64,000 nt of DNA from Bacteroidota bacterium (GTDB lineage: Bacteria > Bacteroidota > JABWAT01), in contig JAIUNL010000013.1 of assembly GCA_020161835.1 (NCBI GenBank), positions 81,382 to 145,381 of the forward strand, given 5' to 3'. This document shows positions 11,028 to 18,767 of this stretch, piece after piece. The notes below the pieces were generated by a model, which saw nothing but the letters and a program-made list of their open reading frames with translations, did not search any database and was not told where the DNA came from. A program made the position numbers and the translations under genes. Positions within the stretch are counted from its first letter, which is position 1, and the number at the start of each line of letters is the position of its first letter.

Positions 11028-12107
11028 TTGTTGAACTTAAAATTACTCAAATTCAAATTTCAATTCAATTTTTGGGTCATTTTTGTAAAAGTCACCAAAG
11101 GTTACTCTATTAGAACTTATTTCATTTTATTTCTCACAACACATTTTTTTGTTCCAGTTGATTTCGTTTATTCCCAAAACCACAGAGATGGGATTACGGT
11201 TCAAAATAATAATGATGAAATTTCGAAACCAACAGTAATTGTTGTTTTAGGTAGTTCTACTGCTGCCTGGGAGAGCCCTGATTCCTGGGTAAATCAACTC
11301 AAAAATCAAATGGTGATTCAAAATAAAGATTATCAAATTATAAATCTAGCTGTTTCAGGAATCACGTCTTATCATATTCTGGACAGTAATACCAAAGCCA
11401 AAGAAGGTCGGCCGTCTGTACTTGTAAACAATAATATTACTAAGGCTATTTCTTTAAATCCTGATGCAGTAATTGTAAATCTGCCAACGAATGACATTGC
11501 ATCAGGTTATTCGTTAAAAGAAATTCTGAATAATTTCAGAACTGTTGATTCAGTTGCATCCGCCAGTCAAATTTCTGTCTGGTTTACAAGCTCCCAACCC
11601 AGAAATCTTTCCCTCGAAAAAAGACTTCTGCTAACTGAAATGAAGGATTCTGTTCTTTTAGAATATGCTTCAACTTCTTTTGATTTTTATACAGGCCTTG
11701 CAACTGATAATGGGGAAATCAAGCCTGAATTTAGTTTTGGAGATGGTATTCACTTAAATGCGGCAGGTCACTATGAATTATTTAAACGGGTTTGGACCAG
11801 TAAACTGATTTTAGGTGGACCCCTTGAAACTGAGAAACAAAGTGTTGAAAATATTCAGGTTAGCTTTTTCCCAAATCCGATTGAAAAAAATGGTAATCTA
11901 TCAATTTACTCAAAAGGGAATTTATCGGTTTCAATAAATTTGTTTGACATTACGGGTAGAACATTGGGCACTGTCTATTCTGGAAACTTAATTAATGGTC
12001 AAAACCAGATTAAACTTAATACTGGTTCATTGGCTTCGGGAACATATTTTCTCCGCATTAACTCAGAAGGAAAATTTAAGAGTTTGAAAATTGGCATTTT
12101 ACACTAG
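11028..12107 (+). CDS. secreted SGNH/GDSL hydrolase with type IX secretion sorting domain
   Basis: This 359-residue protein is probably an exported esterase or deacylase. After an N-terminal hydrophobic stretch (about 27-50) the SGNH blocks appear in order: VVLGSSTAAWE with the nucleophilic Ser, NLAVSGIT (block II Gly), VNLPTNDIAS (block III Asn) and FGDGIHLNAAGH with the Asp-x-x-His pair. The last 80 or so residues, beginning FFPNPIEKNG and containing FDITGRTLG and LASGTYFLRI, form a typical type A T9SS C-terminal domain, so export across the outer membrane is expected. The start is TTG 11028 with AAGGA upstream. The next gene is an acyltransferase-3 membrane protein; the pair may add and remove, or relay, acyl groups on a surface glycan. 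The substrate is not evident. Confidence 0.85.
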   Translation: MLNLKLLKFKFQFNFWVIFVKVTKGYSIRTYFILFLTTHFFVPVDFVYSQNHRDGITVQNNNDEISKPTVIVVLGSSTAAWESPDSWVNQLKNQMVIQNKDYQIINLAVSGITSYHILDSNTKAKEGRPSVLVNNNITKAISLNPDAVIVNLPTNDIASGYSLKEILNNFRTVDSVASASQISVWFTSSQPRNLSLEKRLLLTEMKDSVLLEYASTSFDFYTGLATDNGEIKPEFSFGDGIHLNAAGHYELFKRVWTSKLILGGPLETEKQSVENIQVSFFPNPIEKNGNLSIYSKGNLSVSINLFDITGRTLGTVYSGNLINGQNQIKLNTGSLASGTYFLRINSEGKFKSLKIGILH

Positions 12108-12197
12108 AAAAATTGGTTCGGAGGTGAATGTAAATATCAAGGACACTTCTGAAAACCATCGATTACTGATTTCCTGAAATAAATTGAAGTACAGAAA

Positions 12198-13427
12198 ATG
12201 AATTTAAAAGAACTGCTTACATACGAGCATAAAAAACTAAATCCAAAGGAATTTATTTGGATAAATTTTTTAAGGTATATCGCAATAGTTTACCTTTTCC
12301 TTTATCATTATGCTGAATATTATTACCACGAAATGAATCAGTATTTAATCGATTTCTGTGAAGCTGGTTTTTTTGGGACTAGTTTATTTTTCATTTTATC
12401 TGGCTTTATTCTCACCTATGTGTATGACAAGTCAAAAACCGGACAAATTGAAGTTCGGAAATTTTGGATTGCCAGATTATCACGTCTTTATCCCTTGCAC
12501 ATTTTAACGATTTTATTCTTTATTCCGTTTTCCTATTTTGGTTCTGTAACTTATAGCGGGCACCAGCAAGTCGTATTTCCACTTACGAACATGTTACTGG
12601 TTCATGCATGGATTCCAGATAAAGAATATCTGTATTCATTTAATGAACAATCCTGGTCGCTTTCAGCTCTTTTGTTTTTTTATATTTTCTTTCCATATAT
12701 TTTAAAATTGACCCGGAATATCAAAAGAACGGTTCTGACCTTAGGTATCCTGTGCTTACTTTATCTGATTCCTTCAGCAATTTTTATGTTTTCTGGAGAG
12801 CCAGATTATGGTTGGCTGTATTATTTTGTAAGAAATAATCCACTTATCCGGTTTCCGGAATTTATTGCAGGTGTTTTAATTGCAAGACTGTTGGTTTCTG
12901 ACAATCCGGGTTATTTAAAAATAATTGAGAAATTAAATCAGTATAGGTGGCTGATTATTCTGTTTACACTATTCTTGCTTTTCAATAGTAGTATTTTTAA
13001 TAGTACTCTGATTCATAACGGACTATTCCTTCCTTTGCAAATAATACTTGTACTGTCTCTGACTCGAAATCCTGATTTTTCAAAAATCTCGCAATTGAAA
13101 AAAAGAGTTTATGAACTGTTTAATTTACTCGGAGCCTCAAGTTTGTCATTTTACATGATAAACGGTATTATGATGACATTACTATTTAGATTTGTTTTAG
13201 TATTCAATTTAGCTGAATATCCAACTGCTAAATGGTCATTCCCGTTATCTCTGCATGAGTATAAAGTAATTGCCTCAACGTTTGGAAAATACAAACAAAA
13301 TTTTCAACCTGATCTTTTTGTATTTTTTCTGTTCCTGGTTTTGATAACAATTATTTCTGTTTACACACAAAAATTGCTTACTGAGCCAATCAGTTTTTAC
13401 ATAAGAAAGTATTATAAGGTAATTTAA
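12198..13427 (+). CDS. acyltransferase 3 family membrane protein
   Basis: This integral inner-membrane acyltransferase of 409 residues belongs to the OafA/YrhL-like family, which transfers acetyl or other acyl groups to extracytoplasmic sugars or lipids. The family hallmarks are visible. NFLRYIAIVYLFLYHYAEY contains the conserved Arg and His of the first helix. FFGTSLFFILSGFIL is the second helix, followed by FWIARLSRLYPLH and NEQSWSLSALLFFY, equivalent to the usual WSL-SxE motif. About ten hydrophobic segments follow. There is no fused SGNH domain, but the preceding gene encodes a separate secreted SGNH hydrolase, as if the common AT3-SGNH fusion were split in two. Whether it belongs functionally to the polysaccharide locus starting 500 bases downstream is inference. 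Confidence 0.85.
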   Translation: MNLKELLTYEHKKLNPKEFIWINFLRYIAIVYLFLYHYAEYYYHEMNQYLIDFCEAGFFGTSLFFILSGFILTYVYDKSKTGQIEVRKFWIARLSRLYPLHILTILFFIPFSYFGSVTYSGHQQVVFPLTNMLLVHAWIPDKEYLYSFNEQSWSLSALLFFYIFFPYILKLTRNIKRTVLTLGILCLLYLIPSAIFMFSGEPDYGWLYYFVRNNPLIRFPEFIAGVLIARLLVSDNPGYLKIIEKLNQYRWLIILFTLFLLFNSSIFNSTLIHNGLFLPLQIILVLSLTRNPDFSKISQLKKRVYELFNLLGASSLSFYMINGIMMTLLFRFVLVFNLAEYPTAKWSFPLSLHEYKVIASTFGKYKQNFQPDLFVFFLFLVLITIISVYTQKLLTEPISFYIRKYYKVI

Positions 13428-13867
13428 TAAAGCTGGATGTTTTGTTGTTCCTAAATTCATGCCGGCGATTAGTGCATATTGAATAACCTTTCTGCACACA
13501 AAGAAAATCGGCTTAAATAGGTTTTTCTCGTGTTTTTGAAGTGACATGAAATCTGGGTGGAAGTATTCGATTTTTGAGTTAACTCTATAAAAAAACAGGA
13601 TATAGCCTTTGGAGTTGGGTTATTGTGATGTCTTTACTGATAAAAACTGCTTAATCTTGAAATCTTTGGAAATTGCTTTTAAGAGGACGAAAACCTACAA
13701 AACAGGGTGGTTTCGTCAAAAATGACTTTGTTCCTGACTTGGCTTTTAGTGCAGAAAAACTGTAAATTATTGTGGCTAGCCATGTTGTGATAATTATGCA
13801 AAGTGGATCACTAAACTGTTTTGGTTTCGTTGCCAAATGACATGGTTTTTATTTCTTTGTACATAGA

Positions 13868-13883
13868 ACATGAAACGTCATGT
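13868..13883. repeat. 16-base inverted repeat upstream of the polysaccharide operon
   Basis: The half-sites ACATGA and TCATGT are separated by AACG. The size and position fit an operator for a dimeric regulator or a small hairpin in the leader. A single copy of this length could also arise by chance. Confidence 0.3.
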
Positions 13884-13932
13884 CTTGTATTAGGATAAAA
13901 TAATAGGTATTGTTTTTTGAAACTGCTCATTG

Positions 13933-13940
13933 AAAGGGAG
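13933..13940 (+). promoter_or_regulatory. strong ribosome binding site for a TTG start
   Basis: AAAGGGAG lies 5 bases before TTG 13946. The sequence downstream reads directly into a Wzz-type N-terminus, and no in-frame ATG lies nearby, so this site fixes the unusual start. Confidence 0.7.
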
Positions 13941-13945
13941 AAATT

Positions 13946-14935
13946 TTGGGCTCTGCCGATGATATTATAAAAATAGATCTTAAAGATATTTTAAGAACAC
14001 TTTTTGAGAAAAAGATTAAAATAGTCGCTATCTCCTTCGGAATCGCTGTTATTTTTGCACTTCTTTCCCTGCTCATAACCAATAAATATTCAGCAACAGT
14101 TACAATTTTGCCTAATCAGTCTGAGGGTGGGCTTTCTCAGTTTTCCTCAGTAGCCTCTTTGGTGGGTATCAATCTTTCTGGGTCAACGAATAGTGATCAG
14201 CTTTATCCAGATATCGTTTTTTCAGAACGTCTTCTCGATAAACTGATTAACGAAAAATGGAAATTCTATAAAATAGATACATTGACAACACTCTATGAAA
14301 TCTATGAAATTGAATATGACAGTACTGATCAATTTCCGGCAGCACATCAAAGGAATAAACTTTTAAAAACCTTACGTGAAGATGTCTTTGAGGTTGAGAT
14401 TTCAAAAAACAACGGTGTTATCAGAATTTCAGCTGTTGTTAAGGGGGATCCTGAATTTGGTAGGGAATTGGTAAACAGAGCCGTTTTCTTCCTGGACCAG
14501 TTTAACAGAGAAACCCGGAAAACAAAATCGACTGAAGAAATGATTTTTCTGGAGTCAAGAGTCGAAGAAGTTTATGATAGTTTGCTTACCCTTGAAAATG
14601 AGTTGAAATATTTCGATAAAAATAACAGAAACTGGACGGCTTCTCCTGATTTGCGAATAGAGAGGCAGCAATTAATCAGGCAAATTGAAGTTACATCTAC
14701 CATTTGGATTGAATTAAAAAAACAATATGAATTGGTTAAGCTAAACACAATCAGAGAGAAAATAACATTTGATGTGCTTGATTATTCAGGTGTTCCTACT
14801 CTGAAGACATCGCCGAAGAGGGGCTTGTTAACTATTTTTATTTTTATTTTTTCTATGTTAATTACGTCTGCATATTTCTTATATGGAAATAAAATTAAAT
14901 ATTTTATTGTGGAATTGAAAAATGATTCAAAATAA
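13946..14935 (+). CDS. Wzz-type polysaccharide chain-length determinant
   Basis: This inner-membrane polysaccharide co-polymerase of 329 residues should set the length of a Wzy-made polymer. The start is TTG, backed by AAAGGGAG. A short cytoplasmic N-terminus (IDLKDILRTLFEKK) leads into TM1 (about 30-50, IVAISFGIAVIFALLSLLI). A periplasmic region rich in coiled coil follows, for example ESRVEEVYDSLLTLENELKYF. The Pro-rich junction SGVPTLKTSPKRG precedes TM2 (about 293-313). No Walker motifs or tyrosine kinase domain follow, so it is not a full Wzc, and no outer-membrane Wza appears in the window. It is the first gene of the rightward polysaccharide operon and overlaps the next gene by 14 bases. 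Confidence 0.85.
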   Translation: MGSADDIIKIDLKDILRTLFEKKIKIVAISFGIAVIFALLSLLITNKYSATVTILPNQSEGGLSQFSSVASLVGINLSGSTNSDQLYPDIVFSERLLDKLINEKWKFYKIDTLTTLYEIYEIEYDSTDQFPAAHQRNKLLKTLREDVFEVEISKNNGVIRISAVVKGDPEFGRELVNRAVFFLDQFNRETRKTKSTEEMIFLESRVEEVYDSLLTLENELKYFDKNNRNWTASPDLRIERQQLIRQIEVTSTIWIELKKQYELVKLNTIREKITFDVLDYSGVPTLKTSPKRGLLTIFIFIFSMLITSAYFLYGNKIKYFIVELKNDSK

Positions 14936-15800
14936 ATTGTTTGTTTACCTGCTAATTTTGGTAATGGTTAGCTTTTCATGCAAGAGCACCATTACGAGCA
15001 ATGAAGAAGAAGTATTGAAAAATGAGAAACTGGTCAACGTTGATATCAGATCAAAACTGATAATAGCACATAGAGGGTTTTCTGAGCTTTATCCTGAAAA
15101 TTCATTTGTAGCATTTGATTCAGCGATTGTACATGAGGCTGATTTTGTAGAATTTGACATTATTTTCTCAAAGGACATGGTGCCGGTTATCATGCACGAT
15201 GAATTTTTAGGGAGAACAACAAATGTTGAAGAAGTTTACGGGAAAAATTTAAAAGTTTCTGAGCTGAATAGCTGTCAACTTAAAAACCTGAAGATTGATT
15301 ATAATATCAGAGGTAATTCTTTTAAAAACAGTGATTTGAAAATTCCGTTTTTTGAGGAAATGTTAGAGCGGTACGGAAACAAAATTGGATTATTTATAAA
15401 TGTAAAAGACTGGAATTCTGCTGGTCTGAATAAAATGAATTTATTGCTCAAACAATATGAGATCAGACCGGAAATGGTGTTTTTTGAAAACAATCGTTCT
15501 TACAACCCACCATCTTCTTTTCCGAGTTGGGTCTTGATTTTTAAATCACAGATTCCCGCAATTACCACACCCAAAGAAATAGGTTGCCTTACCAATGCCG
15601 TTGGTCTTGAAATGAATCCAAATATTTTATCAGATGCTGAATATTTTTCTGCAATGAATCGTTTGGTCATTATTTGGACTGTCCACTCTGTTGATGACAT
15701 GCAGAAAACCTTAAGTTCGAATTATGTAACAGGTATTATGACTGATAAGGTTGATCAGGCTGTGAAAATCAGAAAAACAATAAATATGGGGGGGCAATGA
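14922..15800 (+). CDS. glycerophosphodiester phosphodiesterase-family lipoprotein
   Basis: A GDPD-fold enzyme of 292 residues that probably cleaves a glycerophosphodiester bond outside the cytoplasm. The N-terminus is a lipoprotein signal with lipobox MVSFSC (Cys near 20). The catalytic motifs are IIAHRGFSELYPENS (first His and Arg), VEFDIIFSKD (metal-binding Glu and Asp) and VIMHDE (second His), ending in WTVHS and GIMTDKVD as in the family. It overlaps the chain-length gene and, by ATGA, the cytidylyltransferase gene. Next to two glycerol-phosphate enzymes, a GDPD suggests trimming, recycling or supplying glycerol-phosphate units of the polymer rather than general lipid scavenging; that is inference. 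Confidence 0.88.
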   Translation: MIQNKLFVYLLILVMVSFSCKSTITSNEEEVLKNEKLVNVDIRSKLIIAHRGFSELYPENSFVAFDSAIVHEADFVEFDIIFSKDMVPVIMHDEFLGRTTNVEEVYGKNLKVSELNSCQLKNLKIDYNIRGNSFKNSDLKIPFFEEMLERYGNKIGLFINVKDWNSAGLNKMNLLLKQYEIRPEMVFFENNRSYNPPSSFPSWVLIFKSQIPAITTPKEIGCLTNAVGLEMNPNILSDAEYFSAMNRLVIIWTVHSVDDMQKTLSSNYVTGIMTDKVDQAVKIRKTINMGGQ

Positions 15801-16183
15801 AAACCGTTTTAACTTATGGAACCTATGACCTCCTCCATTACGGACATATTAATTTATTGAAACGTGCCAAAGAATTAGGCGATTTTCTTATTGTTGCATT
15901 ATCAACTGATGAATTTAATTTGCTAAAACACAAAGAAGCCTATCACAAATATGACGAACGTAAGCTTATTCTGGAATCAATCAAATATGTTGATTTGGTT
16001 ATTCCGGAAGAAAACTGGGACCAAAAAATAGAGGATGTCAAAAAATACAAGGTTGATATTTTTGTAATGGGTGATGATTGGCGGGATAAGTTTGATTTCC
16101 TTAGCGATTATTGTCAGGTTATTTACCTATCCCGTACACCTGATATTTCAACTTCCAAAATAAAAACTGATCTGAAAAAGTAA
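15797..16183 (+). CDS. tagD: glycerol-3-phosphate cytidylyltransferase (TagD-like)
   Basis: This cytoplasmic nucleotidyltransferase of 128 residues, the usual TagD length, should make CDP-glycerol from CTP and sn-glycerol 3-phosphate. The cytidylyltransferase motifs are clear: TYGTYDLLHYGHINLL, with the HxGH element, and the late signature SRTPDISTSKIK, equivalent to RTxxISTT. The segment VMGDDWRDKFDFL is also typical of TagD. The gene overlaps the GDPD gene by four bases (ATGA) and is followed six bases later by a CDP-glycerol transferase, so donor synthesis and transfer are coupled. A related sugar-phosphate or choline cytidylyltransferase is less likely given the partner gene. Confidence 0.9.
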   Translation: MKTVLTYGTYDLLHYGHINLLKRAKELGDFLIVALSTDEFNLLKHKEAYHKYDERKLILESIKYVDLVIPEENWDQKIEDVKKYKVDIFVMGDDWRDKFDFLSDYCQVIYLSRTPDISTSKIKTDLKK

Positions 16184-16189
16184 TCCATA

Positions 16190-17353
16190 ATGTTTTTTAT
16201 TTACAAAATATTTATTGGACTTTTTCTTAAAATGGTTTCTCCTTTTATTGAAAAAGAACCAAAATTATGGGTTTTTGGAGCTTTCTATGGCACAAGATTT
16301 ATTGAAAACTCTAAATATTTTTATTATTATGTCTCCAAACAAAATCAGGAAAAGTGTATTTGGGTCGCCAAGAATAAAAAGCTTGTTCATGAATTAAATT
16401 CAAAAGGTTTTCCCTGCGTTTACAATTATTCGATAGAGGGGATGCTGACAATACTGAAGGCCAAATATTATGTTTTTTCAACATCCAGAAATGATATTGA
16501 TTTTTATTTTCATGGGAAAAAGACCGTAATTATCAATTTATTTCATGGGATGCCAATAAAAAAAATTGTCAAAGATTTTCCCCATAAAAATACCTTTACT
16601 GAACAAATTATAAATTATTTAAATGACAGGTTCATTGTTGGATTTGATTGGGAACATATTGATTATTCTATTTCAACTTCTCCTTTTTTTACTCCGTTTT
16701 TGACGACAGCATTTGGTTCAAAAAAAATTCTGGAAACCGGTTTACCAAGAAATGACTTGTTTTTTTCGCTTAACCTTTCTGAAAAAATACATAGTATACT
16801 AAAGGGCAAGACTGTTATAACCTATATGCCAACTCATAGAAAATATGGGTTAGGTCTGCAAAATCCGGCACTTTTTTCCAATAACCCTGAAATCCTGGAC
16901 TATTTTAGAAAAAATAACATAGTAATTGTATATAAATTACATGTTAATATGCTTAAACCCGGTTATCAAAGTGAAATACAGTCTGATGTCATAATTGATT
17001 TGTCAGCTGCAATTATAGACCCACAAGAACTATTGGCTGATACTGACTTGCTGATCACTGATTATTCAAGTTGCTTTATTGACTTTATGCTTTTAAAAAG
17101 ACCATTTCTATTTTATCATTATGATAACTATGAAGTAACTGATAATCCTGTTTATTTCCGGATAGGTACTTATTTTCAAAACCTGATTTGTAAAAATGAA
17201 AATGAATTAGTCTATAAAATAAAGGAATCTTTGCGGGAATTTACGCCAAATACCAATGCCAATTCCCTTGACCTTTTCCATACAAATCAATCAGGCGGAT
17301 ATTCTAAAGCAATTTACACAATTGTCACTGAGCAAAGGCCTCATGAACTTTGA
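16190..17353 (+). CDS. CDP-glycerol glycerophosphotransferase, TagB/TagF family
   Basis: The 387-residue protein is close to TagB in length and roughly half of TagF. It should transfer glycerol phosphate from CDP-glycerol to a lipid-linked sugar or growing chain on the cytoplasmic membrane face. Diagnostic blocks are NLFHGMPIKKI (the HGTPxK motif), LETGLPRND, ITYMPTHRK and LLITDYSSCFIDFMLLKRP (the TDYSS motif with its CDP-binding Ser pair). The family is best known from Gram-positive teichoic acid synthesis, but it also occurs in Gram-negative capsule loci. The length suits adding a single unit rather than polymerising, though this cannot be settled from sequence. The flippase gene starts 11 bases before its end. 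Confidence 0.9.
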   Translation: MFFIYKIFIGLFLKMVSPFIEKEPKLWVFGAFYGTRFIENSKYFYYYVSKQNQEKCIWVAKNKKLVHELNSKGFPCVYNYSIEGMLTILKAKYYVFSTSRNDIDFYFHGKKTVIINLFHGMPIKKIVKDFPHKNTFTEQIINYLNDRFIVGFDWEHIDYSISTSPFFTPFLTTAFGSKKILETGLPRNDLFFSLNLSEKIHSILKGKTVITYMPTHRKYGLGLQNPALFSNNPEILDYFRKNNIVIVYKLHVNMLKPGYQSEIQSDVIIDLSAAIIDPQELLADTDLLITDYSSCFIDFMLLKRPFLFYHYDNYEVTDNPVYFRIGTYFQNLICKNENELVYKIKESLREFTPNTNANSLDLFHTNQSGGYSKAIYTIVTEQRPHEL

Positions 17354-18767
17354 TGTAAAGAACCTATTCAAGGATGGAATAGTTTATGGAATAGGTGAAA
17401 TTCTTACCCGATTAACTCAATTTCTGATTCTTCCCCTGATTCTTGCCTACCTTAGTCCTGAGCAATTCGGAACGGCTGACTATTTTTTGTCCTTTAAAAA
17501 TTTTCTTACAATCATTCTTAATGTTGGAATGATGACAGCTATTCTTAGAGTTGCGGCTGCGGATAAAGGCTACAATCAATCTGAAGTGGTTTTTTCCTCC
17601 TTTTTAATAACCTTTATTTTCGGGTTAGTTGGAATCATTTTACTTGCCTTTTTCTCTGGTGGGTTATCGAATTTACTTTTAGATACTGATCTGGGGACTG
17701 ATTTTATTATTTCTTTTGCTACCGCCTGGGCCTATTCAATGAGGCTTGTCATTCTTGGCGTCAATAGATTAAATAGAACCCCGGGACGGTTTATTATTTT
17801 AAACCTGATTGATGTAACACTCTATATCTCTTTGGCCTATTATCTTGTCAGTTCGCCAGATGGAAATTACCGGTCTTTACTAATTGCAAACTTAATATCA
17901 GTTTTGGCTTCATTGGTAATTGGATTTGTTCTGATTTCAAAAAACATTACTATAAAATACAATGAAACCGTTATCAAAGAACTTATTTCTTTTGGTTTGG
18001 CATTTCTTTTAATAAATATTGTTTTTTCCTTTCTGCAAATCTCAAACCGGATATTTTTAAAGTTTGATTCTTCATTTTCTGATTTAGGTATCTTAGGTTT
18101 AACGACCCGGTTGTCACTTCTTGTCGGGAGTTTTATTATTACGCCGTTCAGTCTTGCCTGGCTTCCTTTTTTAAATCAATCACATTCAAAACCTGAGTTC
18201 AATGAAAGTGTTAATAAAATATATGTCCTCTTTATTGGGTTTGTTCTTTTGATTTGCATTTTAATTCAATTTACGGTTGTTGACATTCTTATGTTATTTA
18301 ACCTGAATGAATATCGTGGAATTGATTCTTACATTTCTTATTACACTTTTGGGTATTTATTTTTTGGTTTATACTATTTCTTTTCAGGTGGAATATACAT
18401 TAAAAATGAGAAATCAAAATATACCATAATTGGAATTGCAGTCCTTTTGTTTAATTTAGTTGCAAGTTTTACCATGAAAGGAGATAACACACTTCATTCT
18501 GTTGGGATCATCTCCTTAGTATCATATTCGCTGCTTGCCGTGCTGTCATGGTATTTTTCAAAGGATATCATTTCTGTAAAACTGTTTTCCCGGGATATTT
18601 TATGGTTTCTAGCCGTTGCAATAGGTTTTACAATTGTTTTGATAGTAACTCAACTGATGGTTTCAATTGAGGATACTTTCAAATTCTATGCAGTTAAATA
18701 TGGAATACTTATGGTATTTTCATTGTTGGTCCTGTTTAAAACATTTAAAATATGGCGGAGGGTTTAA
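17343..18767 (+). CDS. polysaccharide flippase (Wzx/MATE-like)
   Basis: A membrane protein of 474 residues with about 12-14 hydrophobic helices, expected to flip the undecaprenyl-linked repeat unit across the inner membrane. The start chosen is ATG 17343, with AAAGG four bases ahead. The frame is open further upstream but only inside the preceding gene, and the Wzx-like N-terminus NLFKDGIVYGIGEILTRLTQFLILPLIL begins just here. LSPEQFGTADYFLSFKN is also typical of PST/MviN-like exporters. It overlaps the glycerophosphotransferase gene by 11 bases and abuts the Wzy-like gene directly. The assignment rests on topology and the N-terminal motif. Confidence 0.85.
   Translation: MNFDVKNLFKDGIVYGIGEILTRLTQFLILPLILAYLSPEQFGTADYFLSFKNFLTIILNVGMMTAILRVAAADKGYNQSEVVFSSFLITFIFGLVGIILLAFFSGGLSNLLLDTDLGTDFIISFATAWAYSMRLVILGVNRLNRTPGRFIILNLIDVTLYISLAYYLVSSPDGNYRSLLIANLISVLASLVIGFVLISKNITIKYNETVIKELISFGLAFLLINIVFSFLQISNRIFLKFDSSFSDLGILGLTTRLSLLVGSFIITPFSLAWLPFLNQSHSKPEFNESVNKIYVLFIGFVLLICILIQFTVVDILMLFNLNEYRGIDSYISYYTFGYLFFGLYYFFSGGIYIKNEKSKYTIIGIAVLLFNLVASFTMKGDNTLHSVGIISLVSYSLLAVLSWYFSKDIISVKLFSRDILWFLAVAIGFTIVLIVTQLMVSIEDTFKFYAVKYGILMVFSLLVLFKTFKIWRRV

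Larger units (their letters stand above)
13428..13945 (+). other. 518-base AT-rich gap before the polysaccharide locus
   Basis: No convincing gene is seen. The short open frames here are not protein-like and lack ribosome sites. Two imperfect copies of a GGTTTCGT...AAATGAC motif lie near 13710 and 13825. A small inverted repeat, ACATGA-AACG-TCATGT, sits at 13868-13883, about 65 bases before the chain-length gene. The stretch probably holds the promoter for the long rightward operon, but I cannot fix its boxes. Confidence 0.5.

Noticed and set aside
13275..13836. Two minus-strand open frames of 90 and 61 codons at the end of and after the acyltransferase gene
   Set aside because: One lies mostly antisense to a clear gene; the other has no ribosome site, no recognisable motif and an unlikely composition. 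Neither is supported as a gene.
17256..17342. Extended N-terminus for the flippase starting inside the glycerophosphotransferase gene
   Set aside because: The extra 29 residues are not Wzx-like, and ATG 17343 with AAAGG just ahead matches where the family N-terminus begins.
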